DNA from: Macromonas nakdongensis
Lineage (GTDB): Bacteria > Pseudomonadota > Gammaproteobacteria > Burkholderiales > Burkholderiaceae_C
Length of the DNA stretch: 43,455 nt
Direction of reading: 5' to 3'
Assembly: GCF_002837145.1 (NCBI RefSeq)
Contig: NZ_NWMV01000020.1
Span: 1 to 43,455, forward strand
The notes under the pieces were generated by a model, which saw only the letters and a program-made list of their open reading frames with translations, did no database searches and was not told the origin of the DNA. This document shows positions 26,145-32,870 of this stretch, one piece after another. A program made the translations under genes and the position numbers. How positions within the stretch are numbered: the stretch's first letter is position 1; each line of letters starts with the position of its first letter.

Positions 26145-27008
26145 TCAGGAGGTTTTGGCCACCGGACCGATTTGGCTCGGCGCGGCTTCGGCTTCCAGGT
26201 CGCTGTCGTGCGGCAGGTTCGGAGCGGCCGGGGCCGTGGCGGGCGCCGCGGTGCGGCGCTGGTGGGCGGTGAAGGCCACGCGCTGGCCCTGGGCCACGCG
26301 CTGCAGGCGACCGTGTTCCGACAGCACCTTGTCGATGTAGTCCTGGCCGTCCGAGGTGATGGCACCGACGTAAAGGCGCAAGCCGCCTTCCACACTGCCG
26401 GCCTGGCGGATCGTGCCCTGCAGCACCTGGGCTCCCACGCGCAGGTTGCTCAGTGGATCGAAAGCGGCCCACTGGCCGCCAAAGTCCTCGTATTTGTCGG
26501 CGTGCACGCGGGTCATGACCTGCATCAGGCCCTGGGCGCCCACCGGGCTGGCGGCGAAGGGGTTGAACCGCGACTCGATGGCCATCACCGCCAGGATCAG
26601 CGTCGGGTCCAGGCGGGCGCGCACGCCCACTTCATAGGCTTCGGCCACCAGGGCGGCGATCGGTTCCTTGGCCACGCGGTACTTGCGGCTCAGCCAGTCG
26701 GCCACTTGGGCTTGCTGGCGCGGCAGGTCTTGCAGGTCGGCCGCGGTCACGCGGTCGATCGCGCTTGGGTCGGCCGGGATCTCGGCGCTGGCGCTCTGGC
26801 GCTCCATCAGCCAACCGAACAGTTGGCGTTCGGCGCTGTCGCGCAGTTGCGGCTGGCTCACGAGCAGCACCAGGCTGGCGGCGAGCAGCAGGCCCAGCAG
26901 GGCCATACCGTTGTGTGTCACGGAAACGAAGCCCTGGGCCACGTCTTTCAACGCGGTGCGGGTCGTCTGCAAAGCCCCGGACAAGCGGGGCAGGTTGGGC
27001 GCTGGCAT
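26145..27008 (-). CDS. Lytic transglycosylase (SLT domain), inner-membrane anchored
   Basis: 287 residues. A hydrophobic helix near residues 36-52 is an uncleaved membrane anchor or signal. The SLT lysozyme-like domain spans about 120-240 with catalytic Glu145 in VMAIESRFNP and the following SPVGAQGLMQVM motif. It would cut peptidoglycan between MurNAc and GlcNAc to give 1,6-anhydro ends. ATG 27008 is chosen because GGAG stands six bases upstream; the frame also has an ATG at 27041. The C-terminal 50 residues are Ala/Pro-rich and unstructured. Transcribed from a strong promoter with a leader of about 130 bases. Confidence 0.92.
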   Translation of the reverse strand: MPAPNLPRLSGALQTTRTALKDVAQGFVSVTHNGMALLGLLLAASLVLLVSQPQLRDSAERQLFGWLMERQSASAEIPADPSAIDRVTAADLQDLPRQQAQVADWLSRKYRVAKEPIAALVAEAYEVGVRARLDPTLILAVMAIESRFNPFAASPVGAQGLMQVMTRVHADKYEDFGGQWAAFDPLSNLRVGAQVLQGTIRQAGSVEGGLRLYVGAITSDGQDYIDKVLSEHGRLQRVAQGQRVAFTAHQRRTAAPATAPAAPNLPHDSDLEAEAAPSQIGPVAKTS

Positions 27009-27147
27009 AGCACTCTCCTTTCTGGGCACCGGGGTGGCCATGGGGCCGGGCGGTGCGAGATTGGGGGGTCGCCATCGACCACCACGCGGTGGTCAATCGG
27101 GCCGGTATCGGCGGCGTCTAAGGGTTCTCACGGATGAAAGTGGCGCG

Positions 27148-27176
27148 ATATTAGGGGGCTCGTCATGCCAAGTCAA
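27148..27176 (-). promoter_or_regulatory. Strong sigma-70-type promoter for the lytic transglycosylase
   Basis: On the minus strand TTGACT (27176 to 27171), exactly 17 bases, then TAATAT (27153 to 27148). An AT-rich tract upstream (27177-27220) could act as an UP element. The expected leader to the ATG at 27008 includes a GACCACC-GCGT-GGTGGTC hairpin at 27077-27094. Confidence 0.8.
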
Positions 27177-27319
27177 TACTTTAGAAATTGTTTTTTATAT
27201 TGAAAATTGAATTTAATGCCGACCCGTTCAGGGGGGGGTTCACGGTTTGTTGCAAAAAATCAATGGCCTTTTTCTGGGCGATTGGGGAAATTCAGTAGGC
27301 CATGGACCGTCGGCGCGGC

Positions 27320-27527
27320 TACACTGAAACCGTCTGAGGGTGGCACCACTTCAACCGCCCTCTCAGGCCACTGCCCGCCGTCCAGTCCGCTGGATAGCCT
27401 GGCATCTCAGAGGAAGCAATACCTTGCTTCCGACAGGGTGCGACATCCAACTCCACCTTGTCACACGGCACGAACTGGGTTCTGCCGAAGGCCCTGGCGG
27501 GTGCAGCCTGCCGGGGCCTTTTCGTTT
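27320..27527 (+). ncRNA. Candidate structured small RNA, free-standing, family not recognised
   Basis: This plus-strand stretch has no gene of its own, yet it ends in a strong terminator in plus orientation while the genes on both sides are on the minus strand; so some plus transcript must arise here. Local hairpins are dense: GGGTGG with CCGCCC (about 27338-27361, extended by CTGA/TCAG), TCCAG-TCCG-CTGGA, a perfect 8-bp GGAAGCAA-TACC-TTGCTTCC (27412-27431), GTGCGACA with TGTCACAC (27439-27465), and GGCACGAAC-TGG-GTTCTGCC (27467-27486). A -10-like TACACT at 27320-27325 would give an RNA of about 195 bases; an alternative promoter, TTGTTT at 27188 and TTTAAT at 27212, would give about 300. It does not match 6S, 4.5S, RNase P, tmRNA or a riboswitch I know. 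Confidence 0.55.
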
Positions 27528-27528
27528 T
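27488..27528 (+). terminator. Rho-independent terminator of the candidate small RNA
   Basis: A 14-bp stem with two G-T pairs (27488-27501 with 27507-27520), loop TGCAG, followed by TTTTCGTTTT. The T-rich tail is only on the plus strand. It abuts the stop codon of the convergent DUF1841 gene. Confidence 0.88.
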
Positions 27529-27962
27529 CAGCGTTGTGTGGCGCGTGCCCGGACCGCCTCGATGTAGGCTTGCCCGTCGGGTGGGCGCCCGCTGCGCTGG
27601 CTTTCCCAGAGCATGCGCCCCAGGCATTCCATCACCTGGTGGTGGGCTTCATGCACCGAATCCAGCCGCGCGGCCAGCAGTTCCACCGCCTGGCGTATGC
27701 CCGGGGGCTGGTCGATCGAGCATTGTTCGCTGATGCTCAGGTGCATGGACAGGTGCAGGAAGGGGTTGTCGCGCACCTCGGAGGCCTCGTGCATGCGGCG
27801 CAGGGCCGCGTCCACGTCCGCCAGCTCGGCGTGGTACTCGGGGTGGCGCTGTATCCATTCGTGGGCCAGCACCTCGATGGCTTCCATCGGCGCGGCTTGC
27901 TGGGCTTTGTCGTACACCGCGCAGAAAAAGCGGCGCACATCGGCTTGGGAGGGGGCAAACAT
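27528..27962 (-). CDS. DUF1841 family protein
   Basis: 144 residues, helical and soluble, of unknown function. Recognised by FAPSQADVRRFFCAVYDKA at the start and NPFLHLSMHLSISEQCSIDQP in the middle, which are typical of the DUF1841 family found in Beta- and Gammaproteobacteria. No catalytic motif or membrane segment. It is 29 bases after the TRIC channel gene and ends at the terminator of the plus-strand RNA candidate. Confidence 0.85.
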   Translation of the reverse strand: MFAPSQADVRRFFCAVYDKAQQAAPMEAIEVLAHEWIQRHPEYHAELADVDAALRRMHEASEVRDNPFLHLSMHLSISEQCSIDQPPGIRQAVELLAARLDSVHEAHHQVMECLGRMLWESQRSGRPPDGQAYIEAVRARATQR

Positions 27963-27991
27963 GGGGGTCGATTCTCGCCGTTGCAGGGATT

Positions 27992-28630
27992 TCAGATGCG
28001 CCAGGCCGGCAGTGCCCAGTTGCGCCACAGGGCCAGGCCGCGCAGGCCGGCCGTCACCAGCACGCACACCAGCAGGGCCTGGCTGGGGGCGCCGCTGACC
28101 TGCCACCAGCCCACGTAGGCCCAGCCCCCGAGGAAGGCGCAGATGGCGTAGGGCCGGTGGTCGCGGAAGGCGCGCGGAATTTCGTTGCAGACCATGTCGC
28201 GCAGCACGCCGCCGAAGACGCCGGTGACCACGCCCATCAGCACCGCCACCAGCATGGGCGAGCCGCTGTGCAGGGCCTTGCTCACGCCGGCCGCGGCGAA
28301 CAGGCCCAGGCCTAGGGCGTCGGGCCACTGCATGGCGCGTTCGGTCGGCTCGAAGTGGCGGTGGCGCAAAAACGCCATGGCCGTCACGGTCATGCCCATC
28401 AGGGCCCACAGCCAGTGCACATGGGCCACCCAAAAGAAGGGGCGCTGGTCCAGCAGCAGGTCGCGCAGGGTGCCGCCACCGAAGGCGGCCAGGAAGGTCA
28501 CGGTGAAGACGCCCACAGCGTCCAGCCGTTTGCGGGCGCCTTCGAACAGGCCCGACAGGGCAAAGGCCAGTGTCGCCGCGACTTCCACCGACACGCGCAG
28601 CGTTTCGGCCCAGGGATTGAGGTCTTGCAT
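27992..28630 (-). CDS. TRIC (UPF0126) family cation channel / YadS-like membrane protein
   Basis: 212 residues with about seven membrane helices. The two inverted-repeat signatures of the family are seen: FLAAFGGGTLRDLLLDQRP near residue 47 and GVFGGVLRDMVCNEIPR near residue 135. Prokaryotic TRIC proteins form trimeric potassium-permeable channels; other members have been linked to amino-acid transport, so the substrate is open. The start at 28630 fits the family; an upstream frame would enter the divergent promoter region shared with the TSUP gene 40 bases away. Confidence 0.9.
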   Translation of the reverse strand: MQDLNPWAETLRVSVEVAATLAFALSGLFEGARKRLDAVGVFTVTFLAAFGGGTLRDLLLDQRPFFWVAHVHWLWALMGMTVTAMAFLRHRHFEPTERAMQWPDALGLGLFAAAGVSKALHSGSPMLVAVLMGVVTGVFGGVLRDMVCNEIPRAFRDHRPYAICAFLGGWAYVGWWQVSGAPSQALLVCVLVTAGLRGLALWRNWALPAWRI

Positions 28631-28670
28631 GGCGCCGATGGTAGCGCTCCGGTACGATGCGGCCCCTGCC

Positions 28671-29441
28671 ATGACGCTGTCCGCCTTCACCTTCACGCCC
28701 ATCACCGACCCGGGCTTTTACGCCGTTGCCGTGCCGGCGGTGTTGCTCATGGGCGTCAGCAAAAGCGGTTTCGGCTCGGGGTTCGGCTCGCTGGCCGTGC
28801 CCCTGATGGCGCTGGCTGTGTCGGTGCCGCAGGCCGCGGCCATCCTGATGCCGCTGCTGTTTGTGATGGACGTGCTCGGCATGGCCGCGTTCCGCCAGGA
28901 CCTGGACCGCCGCTTGCTGGCCTTCCTGTTGCCGTTTGCACTGATGGGCACGGCCCTGGGCACCGCCCTGTTCCGGGTGGTCGATCCGCGCGTGGTGGCC
29001 GGTGTGGTGGGGGTGGTCACCCTGCTCTTTCTGGCCCAGCGCCTGCTGTTTCCACCGCGCGCCGATGCGCCCCCGCCGCCGCGCTGGCTGGGGGCGGTGC
29101 TGACGGTCACCGCCGGTTTCACCAGTTTCGTGGCGCACGCCGGCGGGCCGCCGGTCAACGCCTACGTCCTGCCCTTGCGGCTCAAGCCGGTGGTCTTCAC
29201 TGCCACCATGGCCTTCCTGTTTTTTGCGGTCAACCTGAGCAAGTGGCTGCCGTACGCCTGGCTGGGTTTGCTGGACACGCGCAACTTCGCCACCTCGCTG
29301 GTGCTGCTGCCCCTGGCCCCGCTGGGCGTGTGGGCGGGGGTGCGCATGGCCCGGCGCATCGATGCGCGCCTGTTCTACCGGCTGGTCTATGCCGGCATGT
29401 TCCTGACCGGCGTGAAACTGGTCTGGGACGGCTGGTTCTGA
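28671..29441 (+). CDS. TSUP (TauE/SafE) family sulfite/organic anion exporter
   Basis: 256 residues, about eight membrane helices. Family marks: GVSKSGFGSGFGSLAVPLMAL near residue 27 and the second repeat HAGGPPVNAYVLPLRL near 155. Members move sulfite, sulfonates or related small anions across the inner membrane; substrate not determinable here. A TACGAT -10-like element at 28653-28658 ends 12 bases before the ATG, giving a leader of only about six bases and no ribosome-binding site. Confidence 0.9.
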   Translation: MTLSAFTFTPITDPGFYAVAVPAVLLMGVSKSGFGSGFGSLAVPLMALAVSVPQAAAILMPLLFVMDVLGMAAFRQDLDRRLLAFLLPFALMGTALGTALFRVVDPRVVAGVVGVVTLLFLAQRLLFPPRADAPPPPRWLGAVLTVTAGFTSFVAHAGGPPVNAYVLPLRLKPVVFTATMAFLFFAVNLSKWLPYAWLGLLDTRNFATSLVLLPLAPLGVWAGVRMARRIDARLFYRLVYAGMFLTGVKLVWDGWF

Positions 29442-29493
29442 GCCGCACCGGGCGCTTGTCGCTGGCCGGACATGCGGGCCGCGGTGGCCGGCC

Positions 29494-29499
29494 TACAGT
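29494..29499 (+). promoter_or_regulatory. -10 element (TACAGT) of a probably leaderless MaoC promoter
   Basis: TACAGT ends seven bases before the ATG at 29506, so the transcript should begin at the start codon. No Shine-Dalgarno sequence is present. Confidence 0.5.
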
Positions 29500-29505
29500 G
29501 GGGCC

Positions 29506-29961
29506 ATGAAAATCTTTTCCACCCTCGACGAGTTGGCCGCCTGCGTTGGCCAGGACGTGGCCGTCAGCGACTGGCACGCAGTCACCCAGGCCCAGGTCCA
29601 GCAGTTTGCCGACGCCACTGGCGACCAGCAGTGGATCCATGTGGACCCGGAGCGGGCGCGCCAGGGGCCTTTTGGCGGGCCGATCGCGCACGGCTTTCTG
29701 ACGCTGTCGCTGATGCCGCGCTTTCTGGAAACCGCCCTGCGCGTGGACGAGGTCCGCATGGGGGTGAATTACGGCCTGAACCGGGTGCGTTTCACCGCGC
29801 CGGTGCCGGTGGGCAGCCGCTTGCGCGCCCACCTGTTTTTGAAGGCTTGCGAGGCGATCGAGCCGCGTGGCCGCCAGATGACGTGGGACGTCAGCGTCGA
29901 GCGCGAAGGCAGCGACAAGCCGGTGTGCGTGGCCGAATTCGTGGCACGCAGCTACGCCTGA
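29506..29961 (+). CDS. MaoC-like (R)-specific enoyl-CoA hydratase
   Basis: 151 residues, single hotdog fold. The hydratase-2 motif is complete: FADATGDQQWIHVDPERA (residues 36-53) contains the catalytic Asp and His, and GPFGGPIAHGFLTLSL follows. Hydrates trans-2-enoyl-CoA to (R)-3-hydroxyacyl-CoA, linking fatty-acid oxidation to polyhydroxyalkanoate or other pathways. It is alone on its strand and meets trmL tail to tail 16 bases later. Confidence 0.93.
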   Translation: MKIFSTLDELAACVGQDVAVSDWHAVTQAQVQQFADATGDQQWIHVDPERARQGPFGGPIAHGFLTLSLMPRFLETALRVDEVRMGVNYGLNRVRFTAPVPVGSRLRAHLFLKACEAIEPRGRQMTWDVSVEREGSDKPVCVAEFVARSYA

Positions 29962-29977
29962 GGCGCTTGCGGCGGCT

Positions 29978-30439
29978 TCAGGCGAAGCCGTTCTGGCGCC
30001 AGGCTTCGTAGGCCACCACCGCCACCGCGTTCGACAGGTTCAGACTGCGTTGGCCAGCGCGCATGGGCAGGCGCAGGCGCTGGTCGGCGGGGAAGCGCTC
30101 GCGCAGCTCGGGGCGCAGGCCCTGGGTTTCCGAGCCGAACACCAGCCAGTCACCGGGCTGGAAGGCGACCTCGTGCACCGCGCGCGTGCCGCGGGTGGTC
30201 ATGGCGAACAGGCGCTCGGGGTGGGGTGCCATGTCGCGCACAAACGTGTCCCAGTCGGCGTGGCGGCGCACCTCGGCGTACTCGTGGTAATCCAGACCGG
30301 CGCGGCGCATGTGCTTGTCGTCCATCGAAAAACCGAGCGGCTCGATCAGGTGCAGGCGGCAGCCGGTGTTGGCGCACAGGCGGATGACGTTGCCGGTGTT
30401 CGGCGGGATTTCGGGTTGAACCAGAACGATGTGGAACAT
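29978..30439 (-). CDS. trmL: tRNA (cytidine(34)-2'-O)-methyltransferase TrmL
   Basis: 153 residues, minimal SPOUT/SpoU methyltransferase. N-terminus FHIVLVQPEIPPNTGNVIRLCANTG is the invariant motif 1; LVFGSETQGL and LPMRAGQRSLNLSNAVAVVAYEAWRQ are motifs 2 and 3 that form the SAM knot. Methylates the wobble ribose of some tRNA-Leu. ATG 30439 places the start directly at motif 1. Ten bases after comF. Confidence 0.96.
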   Translation of the reverse strand: MFHIVLVQPEIPPNTGNVIRLCANTGCRLHLIEPLGFSMDDKHMRRAGLDYHEYAEVRRHADWDTFVRDMAPHPERLFAMTTRGTRAVHEVAFQPGDWLVFGSETQGLRPELRERFPADQRLRLPMRAGQRSLNLSNAVAVVAYEAWRQNGFA

Positions 30440-30449
30440 GGGGCCGGGA

Positions 30450-31172
30450 TTATTCCACGCTGCCCGGGGCTGGGGTGCGGGCGAACACCCAGGCGCTGAC
30501 CGCGGCGGCACCGGCGTCCCGCAGGGCCTGGGCCGCGGCGGTCAGGGTGGCGCCGGTGGTCATCACGTCGTCCACCAGCAGCACGTGGCGCCCGGCCAGG
30601 CGCGGTCGGTGGGCCGGTGCCACGGCGAAGGCGTGGCGCGCGTGAACGAGCCGTTCGGCCCGGGGCAGGGTGTGGATCGGCGTGGTGGCGTCGGCACGCT
30701 GCAGCAGGTCGGCCACTGCCGGAGGTGCTTCGGGCACGCGCCGGCGCAGTTGTCGCACCAGTTCCCAGGCCTGGTTGTAGCCGCGCTCCAGCAGGCGCGG
30801 CAGCGGCAGCGGGATCGGCGCCACCCAGTCGGCTTGGGCCAGGGTGTCGCTGGCCTCTGGGTCCTGCAGCATCAGTTCGGCCAGCGTGCGCGCCCAAGCC
30901 GGCTCGCCGTGGAACTTGAATCGCTGCACCAGGCCGGTCCAGGGGTAGGTGTAATCCACCCGCGCGTGGCTGCGCCGCAGCGGGTGGCCGTGCCGGCCCT
31001 GGCAGCGGGTGCAGTGGCTCAGGCCCGGTGCCAGGGGCAGGGCGCAACCCGGGCAGCGCGGCAACACCCGTCCGTGGTCGTGGAGGCAGGCGGCACACAC
31101 CGGGCGGCTGGGCCAGCCGGCGCAGATTTCGCAGGTGGCGGGCCATGACCAGCCGTCGAGCAGGGGGCGCAT
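30450..31172 (-). CDS. comF: ComF family protein (phosphoribosyltransferase fold)
   Basis: 240 residues. Four CxxC pairs near the N-terminus (CEIC, CAAC, CPGC, CTRC) make a zinc finger, and the PRPP-binding loop HVLLVDDVMTTGATL stands near residue 200. ComF is needed for DNA uptake during natural transformation in several bacteria; in others its role is unclear. ATG 31172 is 40 bases from the divergent BioC-like gene. The E. coli homologue is GntX. Confidence 0.92.
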   Translation of the reverse strand: MRPLLDGWSWPATCEICAGWPSRPVCAACLHDHGRVLPRCPGCALPLAPGLSHCTRCQGRHGHPLRRSHARVDYTYPWTGLVQRFKFHGEPAWARTLAELMLQDPEASDTLAQADWVAPIPLPLPRLLERGYNQAWELVRQLRRRVPEAPPAVADLLQRADATTPIHTLPRAERLVHARHAFAVAPAHRPRLAGRHVLLVDDVMTTGATLTAAAQALRDAGAAAVSAWVFARTPAPGSVE

Positions 31173-31180
31173 GTGGCGAC

Positions 31181-31186
31181 TATACT
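31181..31186 (+). promoter_or_regulatory. -10 element (TATACT) for the BioC-like gene
   Basis: TATACT in the 40-base gap between divergent comF and the BioC-like gene; transcription would start near 31193, about 20 bases before the ATG. The leader is C-rich and has no Shine-Dalgarno sequence. Confidence 0.45.
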
Positions 31187-31212
31187 GCGCCGGATTTGCG
31201 CCCCCCCATCCC

Positions 31213-32145
31213 ATGGCTGTAGCCCCCGTCTCCCCCACCACCGTGCCTGCCCTGGACCCGACCGCGGCGGCGCGCTGGCGCGACCAGGCCCGCACCGCCA
31301 GCCCCTGGCTGAACGAGGAAATCGCGGCGCGCATGGCCGACCGCTTGGGTTGGATCCGCCAGCAGCCCCGGGATTGGGTGGATTGGGCCGCATCATGGGG
31401 TGGTTTGGACGCGCACCGACAGATCGCGGCGCGTTACCCGCAGGCCAAAGCCTGGCTGGCCGGTGAGCAGGCCGCGGCGGCCCGCACGGCGCTCTCGCCA
31501 CCGGCCCCACGTGGCTGGGGTGCTTGGCTGCAGCGCTGGGCGGCCCCACCCACCGCCGGGCTGGCGTTGGTCGCCCCCGACGCCGCCGAACTGGCCGATC
31601 TGGTGTGGGCCAACATGGCCTTGCACCTGCATCCCGAGCCGTCCGCCTTGCTGGCGCGCTGGCGCGGCCTGTTGCGGGTCGGCGGCTTCGCGATGTTTTC
31701 CAGCCTCGGGCCCGACACCCTGATCGAGTTGCGGGCGGTGCACGAGCGCATGGGCTGGCCCGCGCCCATGGCGCCCTTGACCGACATGCACGACTGGGGC
31801 GACATGCTGGTCGAAACCGGTTTTGCCGAGCCCGTGGTGGACATGGAACGCATCACCCTGACCTATCCCAGTGCCGAACGCCTGTTGGCCGATTTGCGTG
31901 CCTGGGGGCGCAACCTCCACCAACAGCGGTGTGCGCACTGCCGCGGACCGGGTTACCGGCAGGCCTGGCTGGAGGCCGTCGAGCGTGAGCTGCCGCGCAA
32001 CGCCGAGGGCCTGCTGACGGTGACCGTCGAGGTGGTGTACGGCCACGCCTTCAAGCCAGAGCCGCGCGTGCGCCTGGCGGCCAGCAGCGAGGTGTCGCTG
32101 CAGGATATGCGGGCCTTGTTGCGCCAGCCCCGCCCTGGCCACTGA
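31213..32145 (+). CDS. BioC-like malonyl-ACP methyltransferase relative with eroded SAM-binding loop
   Basis: 310 residues. The C-terminal two thirds read like betaproteobacterial BioC proteins: LVWANMALHLHPEPSALLARW, GGFAMFSSLGPDTLIELR, DMHDWGDMLVETGFAEPV and MERITLTY. In BioC the SAM-binding loop (a Gly-rich LDxGxGxG) comes after the N-terminal helix; here that place (about residues 57-80) reads WVDWAASWGGLDAH, with no recognisable loop. So it may bind SAM poorly or act on something else. A CAHC pair near residue 237 is also notable. BioC methylates malonyl-ACP at the start of biotin synthesis; no other bio gene is nearby. Confident of relationship, not of activity. Confidence 0.7.
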   Translation: MAVAPVSPTTVPALDPTAAARWRDQARTASPWLNEEIAARMADRLGWIRQQPRDWVDWAASWGGLDAHRQIAARYPQAKAWLAGEQAAAARTALSPPAPRGWGAWLQRWAAPPTAGLALVAPDAAELADLVWANMALHLHPEPSALLARWRGLLRVGGFAMFSSLGPDTLIELRAVHERMGWPAPMAPLTDMHDWGDMLVETGFAEPVVDMERITLTYPSAERLLADLRAWGRNLHQQRCAHCRGPGYRQAWLEAVERELPRNAEGLLTVTVEVVYGHAFKPEPRVRLAASSEVSLQDMRALLRQPRPGH

Positions 32146-32210
32146 GTGTCTGTCCCAGGCCCGGCTGCCGGGTCCAGCGGGTGTGTCAGCGATGTGGGGG
32201 AAAGCCCGGC

Positions 32211-32229
32211 TACAATTGACATAGATCAA
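32211..32229 (+). promoter_or_regulatory. -10 element (TACAAT) overlapped by an FNR/Anr-like box before DUF2244
   Basis: TACAAT at 32211-32216 runs into TTGAC-ATAG-ATCAA at 32216-32229, one base off the FNR/Anr consensus TTGAT-N4-ATCAA. The box covers the expected transcription start (about 32223), a repressing position. The remaining bases up to the GTG at 32289 hold no other recognised element. Confidence 0.55.
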
Positions 32230-32288
32230 GGCTCGGTGGGCGTCCGCAAGGTGTTGTCCCTGGGCCTTGCCTGTGTCTTGCCAAAGCC

Positions 32289-32789
32289 GTGCACGTGTCT
32301 TCCGTCGGTTCGCCTTACCGTTTGGCCACGGTGACCCCGCAAGGGGTGGGGTGGCTGCTCAAGCGCAATTGCTCGCTCTCGCCCGTGCAGTTGTTGCTCG
32401 CGTACGGCTTGCTGTCCGGGGTGTCGTTGGTGGTGGCGCTGGGGTTCTGGTTCCTCGGGGCGGTGATGGTCTTGCCATACACCGCGCTGGAGTTGCTGGC
32501 TCTAGCCGCAGCCTTCCTGTGGTATGCCAGGCATGCCGCGGACCAGGAGCGGATACACATCGGGCCTTCCAGCCTGGTGGTGGAGTGGGAGAGCGGTGGC
32601 CGTCTGCGCCGCCACGAATGGTCCAGGCATTGGGTCCGGGTCTTGCCGGACGTCTCGGGTCGGGGTCTGGTGGCCTTGCAGGTGGCGGGAAGCACGGTCC
32701 ATGTGGGCCGCTACCTCCGGTCCGACCTGCGTGGGCAGCTGGCACGGGAAATTCGCCATGTCCTGCATGGCGCCCGAGATCGGGGCTAG
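32289..32789 (+). CDS. DUF2244 family membrane protein
   Basis: 166 residues. Two membrane helices (about residues 34-56 and 60-79) followed by a soluble domain with ERIHIGPSSLVVEWESGG, as in DUF2244 proteins, which in Proteobacteria lie beside cytochrome c oxidase genes. Function unknown; an assembly role is only a guess from its place. Start is uncertain: GTG at 32289 or 32295, neither with a clear ribosome-binding site. 81 bases before coxB. Confidence 0.8.
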   Translation: MHVSSVGSPYRLATVTPQGVGWLLKRNCSLSPVQLLLAYGLLSGVSLVVALGFWFLGAVMVLPYTALELLALAAAFLWYARHAADQERIHIGPSSLVVEWESGGRLRRHEWSRHWVRVLPDVSGRGLVALQVAGSTVHVGRYLRSDLRGQLAREIRHVLHGARDRG

Positions 32790-32833
32790 GAATAGTCCGC
32801 GGCGTTTGGGTAGAAAATTTGGTGTAATCGGCG

Positions 32834-32847
32834 TTGATATAAATCAA
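32834..32847 (+). promoter_or_regulatory. Perfect FNR/Anr-type box upstream of coxB
   Basis: TTGAT-ATAA-ATCAA, an exact match to the FNR/Anr/CRP-family anaerobic box and a perfect palindrome in its arms. It lies 24 bases before the coxB GTG. A -10-like TATATT follows at 32853-32858, so the box would sit between -35 and -10 and block transcription when oxygen is low. Confidence 0.7.
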
Positions 32848-32870
32848 TGCTTATATTTGAGGCGAGAAAA

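Noticed and set aside
27361-27375. GCCACTG, a mark of cobalamin riboswitches, inside the RNA candidate
   Set aside because: The GGGAAGG and AGxCAGGAGACCTGCC blocks that must accompany it are absent.
27332-27527. 6S RNA (ssrS)
   Set aside because: Size and the GAAC-TGG-GTTC hairpin are suggestive, but the RNA does not fold as one long rod with a central bubble, and the usual zapA neighbour is missing.
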